Assembly (NCBI GenBank): GCA_036276235.1
Contig: DATBDZ010000377.1
Location: 1-6,957, forward strand
DNA: 6,957 bases
Direction of reading: 5' to 3'
Source of the DNA: JANWHF01 sp036276235
GTDB lineage: Bacteria; Planctomycetota; Phycisphaerae; Tepidisphaerales; Tepidisphaeraceae
Shown here: piece by piece, positions 1 to 4,872 of the stretch
Layout of the letters: each line of letters starts with the position of its first letter
Position numbering within the stretch: the stretch's first letter is position 1
Program-made: the position numbers and the translations under genes
Notes under the pieces: generated by a model
The model's database searches: none
What the model was told of the DNA's origin: nothing
The model's input: only the letters and a program-made list of their open reading frames with translations

Positions 1-148
1 CCAGAATGCGGGCGGCGGTTTCGAGCGAGATGCAGCGTTTAGCCGGCGGATGAAAGACCATCCCGATTGCATCCGCGCCGGCCTGCGCCGCCGCGACCGC
101 GTCCTCGGGCCGCATGATGCCGCAGATTTTGATTCGGGTACGAGCCAC
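1..148 (-). CDS. trpF: Phosphoribosylanthranilate isomerase, N-terminal part (cut by window edge)
   Basis: The protein would isomerise N-(5'-phosphoribosyl)anthranilate to the 1-deoxyribulose form, the third step of tryptophan synthesis from chorismate, in the cytoplasm. Only the first 49 codons are visible. The translation opens MARTRIKICGIMRPEDAVAA and continues through AGADAIGMVFHPPAKRCISL. This matches the family's first beta strand with its catalytic cysteine (KICG, Cys9), the AGAD..G.VF segment of the second strand, and the following P.S.R.(V/I)(S/T) loop. The start is a GTG at 148-146; the first in-frame ATG lies after the KICG motif and would delete it, so GTG is preferred. No clear Shine-Dalgarno sequence precedes it. 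The usual KICGIT reads KICGIM here, an uncommon change next to the catalytic cysteine. Family assignment is firm. The rest of the gene, and whether trpB or trpA follow, lie outside the window. Confidence 0.9.
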   Translation of the reverse strand, partial: MARTRIKICGIMRPEDAVAAAQAGADAIGMVFHPPAKRCISLETAARIL

Positions 149-213
149 GTGGGGAATCGTAGGGAAGGGAAGGAGAAATGAAAATGGACGCTGAAAAAAT
201 GGAATCCGCTACT

Positions 214-239
214 CCCTCCCTCGGTACTCCGGGGGAGGG
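214..239. repeat. G/C hairpin, 11-bp stem with 4-base loop
   Basis: Bases 214-224 (CCCTCCCTCGG) pair with 229-239 (CCGGGGGAGGG) around the loop TACT; the only imperfection is one T/G wobble. No T tract follows on either strand, so it is not a canonical Rho-independent terminator. A second GGGGAGGG lies just beyond it. It resembles a dispersed repeat more than a regulatory site, which is inference. Confidence 0.6.
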
Positions 240-282
240 CTGGGGAGGGGGCTTATGTCGAGGTTCGAGGTTTGCAACGAAT

Positions 283-324
283 GTTGAACGTCGAATGTTG
301 AACGTTCAACGTCGAACGTTCAAC
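283..324. repeat. Six contiguous heptanucleotide repeats
   Basis: Read in sevens from 283, the sequence is GTTGAAC, GTCGAAT, GTTGAAC, GTTCAAC, GTCGAAC, GTTCAAC. Every unit begins GT and ends AAC or AAT, and most are near-palindromes. The units at the junction of 297-310 form a perfect 14-bp palindrome. A 14-bp perfect tandem duplication is also visible (278-291 and 292-305). This is a short tandem heptamer array resembling the heptanucleotide repeats known from cyanobacteria and other bacteria. Confidence 0.75.
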
Positions 325-424
325 TTCGAAGGGCCTAAACAGGAGTAAAGGCCGGCCACCGGACTTTACGCCGTGTGTGTTTCTTTCGACCTTCGAAGTT
401 CGACGTTGGACGTTGGATGTTCAA
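298..424. repeat. Long imperfect inverted repeat, 34-base arms
   Basis: Bases 298-331 are the reverse complement of 391-424 with 29 of 34 positions matching by my count. Both arms include the 8-base palindrome CTTCGAAG at their inner end (324-331 and 391-398). The 59-base spacer contains a second stem-loop. Such an arrangement could be a small non-autonomous mobile element or a structured RNA. Neither is proven. Confidence 0.65.
345..369. repeat. Stem-loop nested inside the long inverted repeat
   Basis: GTAAAGGCC (345-353) pairs with GGACTTTAC (361-369) with one mismatch around a 7-base loop. It sits centrally in the spacer of the larger inverted repeat, so the whole block could fold as one long, branched hairpin. 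Confidence 0.55.
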
Positions 425-425
425 G
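398..425. repeat. Four contiguous heptanucleotide repeats
   Basis: From 398 the units are GTTCGAC, GTTGGAC, GTTGGAT, GTTCAAG. They follow the same heptamer pattern as the array at 283-324. Because most units are near-palindromic, the two arrays also pair as the arms of the large inverted repeat. Confidence 0.65.
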
Positions 426-482
426 CGGAGCGCAAACCCCGCCACGCACGGCGGAGGGAAAATGTGCTCCTGCCCCTCTTTG

Positions 483-1967
483 TCATCTCGTCCCCGCGCG
501 CAGATCATAACACAACAACCGCAACGCCTCCCCGCGCGCCCCCTTCGAGTTCTGGCAGATATACAGCAGCCCGCTGCTCACCACCGGCGGCGTCCAGGTT
601 TCGCCGGCGGCTATCGGCCAGGTGCGGGCCAGCTCGTGATAACCCTTGGGATTCAGGTCGAGCCACAGCAGGTGGCCCCACTCGCCCAGGCAGAGGCAGC
701 GGCCGTCGATCATCAGCAGATGGCAGCGGTCGGTGCCGAACGTTTCCTTGCGTGTGCTGCCGTCGCGAAGCTGCAGCGTCTCTTCCCACTCAGGGCGCGT
801 GCGCCAGATCTCCTTGCCGGTGGCAAGCTCTACGCAGCAAAAAAAAGCATCGTTGGGGCCGTGGCCGTCGATGCCGTAGAGATAGCCGTCCTTCGGGATC
901 GCGGTCATGAAGTGCGTGCCGAACGTGGGGTTGGTCCAGGCTTCCTTCGCGGAAAGATCGGCGGCGATATCCAGCATCGCGCCGCCGGCGCCGTAGCATT
1001 CGGAGATGAAGACCTGGTTGCCGACGATCACGGGCGAGGAGGCGTTCACTGATTCGCGCGGATGCCCGCGCCAATCAAAGCCGAAATCGACATGGCCATT
1101 GGCGGGGTCGATGCACATCAAGCCGCCGGTCGCCGGATGGCTCTCTCCGCCGGCGAAGACAAACACGCGGCGTTTGCCGCGCACGGTCGCGGGAACCGGC
1201 GTGGCGTAGCTCGGGCCCCATTTGTCGCCCGCGCCCCAGATCATCTTCCCGTTGGCAAAATCGAACCCAGCGACGCATGGCCCATCAGGCGCGCCAACGT
1301 TGACGATCAGCAGATTTCCCTCGGCCAGCGGACTGGCGCCCACGCCAAAGAAATTCTGCGGCAGCTTGAACTCCTTCATCAGATCGCGCTGCCAGACCAA
1401 CTGCCCGCTCAGCAGGTTCAGGCAATGAAGCTTCCCCTCCGCTCCGATCGCATAAACGCGGCCATTCTCGATCACCGGAGTCGAGCGCGGGCCATTGCAA
1501 TACCCATAGCGATCGACGTAGGCGGTCGGATATTTGAATCGCCAGAATCGATCGCCCGTGGCTGCATCCAGGCAATCGATCACTTCCTCCTCTTCGATGC
1601 GATGAAACAGAATCAGCCTCTGCCCGACAATCGTCGGAGCGGCATAGCCTTCGCCTTTGGCCATCTCCCAGACCATTGTCAAACCGTTTTTCGGAAATGT
1701 GGTGAGAAGTTTTGTTTCGGTGCTGAAGGCGTTGTGCGTTGGGCCCAGGAGCGAAGGCCAATCGGTTGTCGCCGCGCCGGCGGGCAGCGGTTTGGGCGGG
1801 AGGTGAAAGCTTGCGTCTGGGTTCTTGGATGCTGGCTTTGCCGGAGCCTGCTGTTCCTTGCTAAGGGACGGGGGCGACGGATCTGCATAATTCCGCTCAT
1901 CCGCCGGAGCTGTCGATGCAATGAGCATTGCAATGATTGATAAGGCCGGGATTTTGAGAGATATCAT
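483..1967 (-). CDS. Secreted PQQ-like beta-propeller repeat protein
   Basis: The 494-residue protein is predicted to be exported and to fold as a beta-propeller; its ligand or activity is unknown. The start is the ATG at 1967, because it opens directly into a signal peptide (MISLKIPALSIIAMLIASTA, cleavage near residue 22). Longer in-frame extensions run into repeat DNA. A weak GAGG lies about 14 bases upstream. A Pro/Lys/Ala-rich linker covers about 28-65. From residue 70 (DWPSLLGP) repeated propeller blades follow, with blade motifs such as IDCLDAATGDRFWRF (about 130-144), LHCLNLLSGQLVWQ (180-193), AGFDFANGKMIWG (233-245) and CCVELATGKEIWRT (377-390). These are the tryptophan-docking PQQ-type repeats. 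No dehydrogenase heme or catalytic motif is seen, so an enzyme role is not supported. In planctomycetes such proteins are common and mostly uncharacterised. Its upstream region is occupied by palindromic repeats. Confidence 0.88.
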   Translation of the reverse strand: MISLKIPALSIIAMLIASTAPADERNYADPSPPSLSKEQQAPAKPASKNPDASFHLPPKPLPAGAATTDWPSLLGPTHNAFSTETKLLTTFPKNGLTMVWEMAKGEGYAAPTIVGQRLILFHRIEEEEVIDCLDAATGDRFWRFKYPTAYVDRYGYCNGPRSTPVIENGRVYAIGAEGKLHCLNLLSGQLVWQRDLMKEFKLPQNFFGVGASPLAEGNLLIVNVGAPDGPCVAGFDFANGKMIWGAGDKWGPSYATPVPATVRGKRRVFVFAGGESHPATGGLMCIDPANGHVDFGFDWRGHPRESVNASSPVIVGNQVFISECYGAGGAMLDIAADLSAKEAWTNPTFGTHFMTAIPKDGYLYGIDGHGPNDAFFCCVELATGKEIWRTRPEWEETLQLRDGSTRKETFGTDRCHLLMIDGRCLCLGEWGHLLWLDLNPKGYHELARTWPIAAGETWTPPVVSSGLLYICQNSKGARGEALRLLCYDLRAGTR

Positions 1968-1986
1968 CGTTTGGTTCCCATCCTCG

Positions 1987-2064
1987 ATGCAGCAACCGTC
2001 ATGCTGAGGTACTCCGAAGCATCTGGCCCATTCGCGCGAGGTGGCCAGATGCTTCGGAGTACCT
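1987..2064. repeat. Dispersed palindromic repeat, copy 1
   Basis: A perfect 22-bp inverted repeat (2007-2028 with 2043-2064, core GGTACTCCGAAGCATCTGG) surrounds a 14-base loop. A shared flank at 1987-2008 (ATGCAGCAAC[C/T]GTCATG followed by CTGAG) is also present at the second copy (6588-6674). Shared flank plus shared palindrome mark it as a repeat family rather than a chance hairpin. It lies about 20 bases upstream of the propeller gene start. Confidence 0.85.
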
Positions 2065-2087
2065 GCTCTGAAGATGTCGCAATTCAT

Positions 2088-2150
2088 AGCAGGGTGGGTG
2101 TACTCGCCCACCATTTGTCGCTCGTGGTGGGCGAGTACACCCACCCTACT
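2088..2150. repeat. Palindromic repeat with 26-base arms
   Basis: Bases 2088-2113 pair with 2125-2150 at 25 of 26 positions around an 11-base loop. The core reads GGGTGGGTGTACTCGCCCAC. The right arm contains the TAG stop codon of the hydrolase gene (2148-2146), so on that transcript the hairpin begins at the stop codon. It has no T tract but could protect or end the mRNA. It differs in sequence from the neighbouring palindrome at 1987-2064. Confidence 0.85.
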
Positions 2151-2991
2151 TCAAACCTTTAAGACTCAACCGTTCACCATTCCTCAAGATTCGGTACACC
2201 TGTCCAATTCGTTCGCACTCAGCAATGAACCGCTCCGGCGAAGCCGTGTTGAACTCGAACATATCGTAATGACACGGCACCACCAGCCGCGCGCCGATGT
2301 CGTGCGCCAATTGGGCGGCCTCCGCGCCGTTCAGATTTCCCGCGACCCGCCGCTCGGGCGAGCGGCCGTTGATCGGCAGCAGCGCGACATCAACTTTGAA
2401 CTTCTTAAGGATCGAAACCATTCCTTCGTACAGCACTGTGTCGCCGCTGTGGTAGATCGTCTTGTCGTCGGCCTGGACGATGTAGCCGATATGAGTCAAT
2501 CGTCCGGCGGCATCGCGCTCGAGCGTTTCATGGGCCGCGGGCACACATGTGAAGCGAAAGCCTTCGATCTCAACCGTCTTGTGCTCGTCGATTCCGACTA
2601 GCGCCTCCGGCTCGATCCCCAGCCGATCGGCCGCGAACGCGCGATTGACCTCGGGAACGATCACCGCCAGATCAGGATTCACATCCAACAGCGGCTTGAG
2701 CGTCTGCGCATCCAGATGATCAGTGTGGTTGTGCGTGCACGCCGCCGCGGCAATGAAGTCGAGCCGGCGCGGGTCGATCATGCGACGAGTCATGCGAACA
2801 TGTGGCCTTTCAGTCTTCGCATATTTTTCCGTCAATGAATCCGAGAGATACGGATCAAGCAAAATGCAGCGGCCACGATGCGCGATGAGAAAACCGCTCT
2901 GCCCCAACCACCACAGATGAAGCCCCGGCGCCCAGCGCGCCGATTCCACGTCGGCAAGAAACTCATCATCGGACTGGATCGGTTCGATCAT
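2146..2991 (-). CDS. Metallo-beta-lactamase-fold hydrolase, UlaG-like
   Basis: A 281-residue cytoplasmic metal-dependent hydrolase of the UlaG (L-ascorbate-6-phosphate lactonase)-like group; its substrate cannot be told from sequence. Visible motifs in order are WLGQSGFLI (28-36) and LLDPYLSD (44-51). The metal-binding THNHTDHLD follows (His87, His89, Asp91, His92). Next come PAAHE (His154), YHSGDT (His181, Asp184) and PCHYDMF (His241), so the full binuclear metal ligand set is present. There is no signal peptide. The ATG at 2991 is not preceded by a clear Shine-Dalgarno sequence. The stop codon falls inside a palindromic repeat (2125-2150), so the extreme C-terminus may have been set by that insertion. 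The methionine synthase gene lies 118 bases upstream on the same strand; a shared transcript is possible but no functional link is evident. Confidence 0.88.
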   Translation of the reverse strand: MIEPIQSDDEFLADVESARWAPGLHLWWLGQSGFLIAHRGRCILLDPYLSDSLTEKYAKTERPHVRMTRRMIDPRRLDFIAAAACTHNHTDHLDAQTLKPLLDVNPDLAVIVPEVNRAFAADRLGIEPEALVGIDEHKTVEIEGFRFTCVPAAHETLERDAAGRLTHIGYIVQADDKTIYHSGDTVLYEGMVSILKKFKVDVALLPINGRSPERRVAGNLNGAEAAQLAHDIGARLVVPCHYDMFEFNTASPERFIAECERIGQVYRILRNGERLSLKGLK

Positions 2992-3109
2992 GAAAGCACC
3001 AGCGAATCAATTAACGCATCGGATCGCCGCTTGCGGCTTCGCGCTCCTCGCAACGCAAAACACTCAATGGGCAAAACGAGCTGATGAAAAACTACCTGCG
3101 CGCTGCGTC

Positions 3110-4156
3110 CTAGTTTTTATCCGTCCGTTCCAATTCCTTCCGCACCGTCGCAACCCCCGCGACCATATTGATCAACTTCTGCTTCGCAGCCCAGCGCGCC
3201 GTCTGGCTCAGCCCGCAGTCCGGCGCGAAGGAAAGTCGTTCCGCCGGCGCGTGCTTGAGGCAGAGCCGCACGCGGTCGGCGATATCGTCGGGCGTTTCGA
3301 TGTAATAACTCTTCACATCGACGATGCCGATCGCCACGTCCTTGCGTTTTGCGATCTGCTCGATGATCGCAATCTCCGCGAACTCGCGGCTGGCCATCTC
3401 CAGGTGAATTTCATCCACCTGCATCTCCAGAAACGCGGGAAACATCGGTGCATATCGTCGCGGGCCGACAGCGCGGGCCTTGTAGTTGCCGAAGCACAGA
3501 TGCGTCGAGAGACGGCACTGGCCGACCACCGCCTCGACGGTGCGATTGAAGATATCGACAAATCGCTTGGGATCTTCCCGATGCGCATAGCAGCTCATCG
3601 AAGGCTCATCGACGGTGATCTCTTCGCAGCCGACCTTCACGAGGTTGATCAATTCATTGCGAACGATCGGCAGCAGCGCTTCGGTGATCGCATAGCGATC
3701 CTTGTATTGGCTATTGGGCACGAGGCGACCGCTGAGCGTGTAAGGACCCGGCACACTGGCTTTGAGCGTCGGCCCCGCAGGCGCAAGGCGCTTGAGACGC
3801 GTGAACTCCTCGACAGCGCCCAAGCCGCGCGGCGCGCGGAGTTCGCCGATAATTTTGTGTTTGCCGCGCTGATCATGTGCCGGCGGCCCAAATCGCCGCG
3901 GCGACGCCGGCTCAAGCTCAATTCCTTCCAGATACCCATAAAATGAGAGATTGAAATCAAGCCGCGTCTGCTCGCCATCGGTGATGACATCCAGCCCGGC
4001 GGCCATCTGATCGTGAATCGCGCAAATGACGGCGTCGTCTTGCGCCTCGGCGATATCCGCCGCACCGAATTCAGCGAGATGTTGCGAAGCAAATTCCAGC
4101 CAACCGGGGAAGGGATAGCTGCCGATGACGGTGGTGCGCAGGGGGCGGGAGGTCAT
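3110..4156 (-). CDS. Core (short) MetE-type cobalamin-independent methionine synthase
   Basis: Predicted to transfer a methyl group to homocysteine in the cytoplasm; the methyl donor is uncertain. At 348 residues it corresponds only to the C-terminal catalytic barrel of classical MetE, which is about twice as long. The four zinc ligands of that barrel are visible: His219 and Cys221 (STHLCFGNYKAR), Glu253 (IHLEMAS) and Cys314 (FAPDCGL). The N-terminus has TTVIGSYPFPGWLE followed by VITDGEQ, also typical. The ATG at 4156 was chosen because TSRPLRTTVIGS follows directly; upstream in-frame ATGs (4258, 4255) reach into the parD promoter region and add 34 residues unlike the family. No Shine-Dalgarno sequence is seen. 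Stand-alone core enzymes (the Mes families described in the literature) use donors or partner proteins other than those of full MetE. Which family this belongs to needs a phylogeny. An annotation as full-length metE would be misleading. Confidence 0.88.
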   Translation of the reverse strand: MTSRPLRTTVIGSYPFPGWLEFASQHLAEFGAADIAEAQDDAVICAIHDQMAAGLDVITDGEQTRLDFNLSFYGYLEGIELEPASPRRFGPPAHDQRGKHKIIGELRAPRGLGAVEEFTRLKRLAPAGPTLKASVPGPYTLSGRLVPNSQYKDRYAITEALLPIVRNELINLVKVGCEEITVDEPSMSCYAHREDPKRFVDIFNRTVEAVVGQCRLSTHLCFGNYKARAVGPRRYAPMFPAFLEMQVDEIHLEMASREFAEIAIIEQIAKRKDVAIGIVDVKSYYIETPDDIADRVRLCLKHAPAERLSFAPDCGLSQTARWAAKQKLINMVAGVATVRKELERTDKN

Positions 4157-4222
4157 GGTGGGCAGATGATAATCGTTGCCGCGAACGGGCGGGAGAGGTG
4201 AATCGAATTCCGCATAAACCCA

Positions 4223-4243
4223 GGGTGTCACAATTTGACACCC
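4223..4243. promoter_or_regulatory. Candidate operator palindrome of the parDE promoter
   Basis: GGGTGTCA (4223-4230) and TGACACCC (4236-4243) are perfect 8-base inverted repeats around five bases. The right half contains most of the predicted -35 hexamer. ParD-type ribbon-helix-helix antitoxins are known to bind palindromes at their own promoter, so this is the best candidate autoregulatory site. Binding is inferred. It also lies upstream of the divergent methionine synthase gene. Confidence 0.6.
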
Positions 4244-4263
4244 AAGCCGATGCATCAAATAAT
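4235..4263 (+). promoter_or_regulatory. Sigma70-like promoter of parDE
   Basis: A perfect -35 hexamer TTGACA (4235-4240), a 17-base spacer and AATAAT (4258-4263; one change from TATAAT) form a near-ideal vegetative promoter. A start point 6-8 bases after the -10 falls at about 4269-4271, that is on or beside the parD ATG at 4270, predicting a leaderless or nearly leaderless mRNA. Confidence 0.65.
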
Positions 4264-4269
4264 ACCGTC

Positions 4270-4557
4270 ATGTCGTCCCGTACCAGTCTAAATGTCTCAC
4301 TGACTCCGGCACTCGAAAAGTTTATTCACAACCGGGTTGCTGCGGGTCGCTATCAAACCGCCAGCGAAGTCGTTCGCGAAGCCTTGCGCCTGCTGGAATT
4401 ACGCGAGCGCGAACTTGATGAGGCGTATGACGCTCTCAAGCGAAAGTTAAGGCGAGGCGCCGCGCAGGCCAAACGCGGGGAACTGATCGACGGCCAGGAG
4501 GTATTTGACGAGCTCCTATCTGTGTTCCAGACCAAGAAGAAAGCTCGCTCAAAATGA
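4270..4557 (+). CDS. parD: ParD/CopG-family ribbon-helix-helix antitoxin
   Basis: A 95-residue antitoxin expected to bind and neutralise the toxin encoded next to it and to repress their shared promoter as a dimer. Residues 5-43 form the ribbon-helix-helix: strand TSLNVSLTPALEKFI, then the typical NRVAAGRYQTASEVVREALR followed by LLE. The rest is a charged helical toxin-binding tail (about 44-95) ending KKKARSK. The ATG at 4270 (MSSRTSLNV) is chosen because it fits the usual ParD N-terminus. An upstream in-frame ATG at 4198 lies ahead of the promoter. There is no Shine-Dalgarno sequence, which agrees with a leaderless transcript. Its stop overlaps the parE start (ATGA, 4554-4557), a sign of translational coupling. 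Homology to the ParD/CopG group is strong; autorepression is inferred from family and operator. Confidence 0.9.
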   Translation: MSSRTSLNVSLTPALEKFIHNRVAAGRYQTASEVVREALRLLELRERELDEAYDALKRKLRRGAAQAKRGELIDGQEVFDELLSVFQTKKKARSK

Positions 4558-4871
4558 GCGGCTACTCTTTCACCTCAGATGCTTACCAGGATTTGCGCGG
4601 CATTAGGGATTATCTGATGGACACGGCTGGGGACGAGGTTGCCGAGCGGGTTGTGAAGGAAATTCGGAATGAATGTGGGAAGCTTGCCGACATGCCGGGA
4701 ATGGGCCATTACCGGGAGGATCTTCTGGATCGAGGCTTCCGATTCTGGTCCGTCTATGCCTACGTCATCGGCTATCGCTGGAAGACTAAGCCCATTCAGA
4801 TTATTGCGGTCGTACACGGAACACGAGACTTGGCGGCGGCGTTCTTTCGCCGTCGCAAAGCGTCGATCTAG
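4554..4871 (+). CDS. parE: RelE/ParE-superfamily toxin
   Basis: A 105-residue toxin, the partner of the antitoxin encoded immediately upstream with a 4-base overlap. ParE proteins poison DNA gyrase, whereas RelE relatives cut mRNA; pairing with a ParD-type antitoxin favours ParE, but the target is not shown by sequence. Visible family features are the N-terminal YSFTSDAYQDLRGIRDYL, the helical ERVVKEIRNECGKLADMPGMGHYREDL (about 31-57) and FWSVYAYVIGYR (64-75). The C-terminal strand IIAVVHGTRDLAAAF (83-97) contains the (V/L)HG.RDL signature. The length is normal and the frame is intact. There is no strong ribosome site, so expression probably depends on coupling to parD. The stop codon is one base from that of the convergent TlpA-like gene. 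Confidence 0.9.
   Translation: MSGYSFTSDAYQDLRGIRDYLMDTAGDEVAERVVKEIRNECGKLADMPGMGHYREDLLDRGFRFWSVYAYVIGYRWKTKPIQIIAVVHGTRDLAAAFFRRRKASI
4833..4856. other. Hairpin at the parE / TlpA-like gene convergence
   Basis: GCGGCGGCG (4833-4841) pairs with CGCCGTCGC (4848-4856) around TTCTTT, with one G/T wobble. It lies inside the last codons of parE and 17 bases after the stop of the opposite gene. No T tract follows on the minus strand, so a terminator role is only possible. Confidence 0.3.
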
Positions 4872-4872
4872 T

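Larger units (their letters stand above)
149..482. other. Repeat-rich intergenic region without a gene
   Basis: This gap separates the stop of the propeller gene from the trpF start, with both genes on the minus strand. It contains no credible coding frame. It holds a G/C hairpin (214-239), heptamer repeat tracts (283-324 and 398-425), a long imperfect inverted repeat (298-331 with 391-424) and a nested stem-loop (345-369). I could not identify a trpF promoter with confidence. Confidence 0.8.

Noticed and set aside
283..425. CRISPR array
   Set aside because: Units are seven bases with no unique spacers of constant length and no cas genes nearby.
149..482. tRNA or other known RNA gene in the left gap
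   Set aside because: No cloverleaf, acceptor end or known RNA motif seen; the structure is explained by inverted and heptamer repeats.
375..1052. Long plus-strand reading frames opposite the propeller gene
   Set aside because: Compositional shadows of the GC-rich minus-strand gene; no recognisable motifs and low-complexity Arg/Ala-rich translations.
1968..2144. N-terminal extension of the propeller protein to the ATG at 2144
   Set aside because: The added 59 residues come from two palindromic repeats, whereas the ATG at 1967 starts a good signal peptide.
2990..3946. 318-codon plus-strand frame opposite the methionine synthase gene
   Set aside because: The minus strand carries an intact enzyme with all zinc ligands; the plus frame shows no domain.
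4198..4269. N-terminal extension of ParD to the ATG at 4198
   Set aside because: It would lie upstream of and through the promoter and operator, and the extra residues do not resemble the family.
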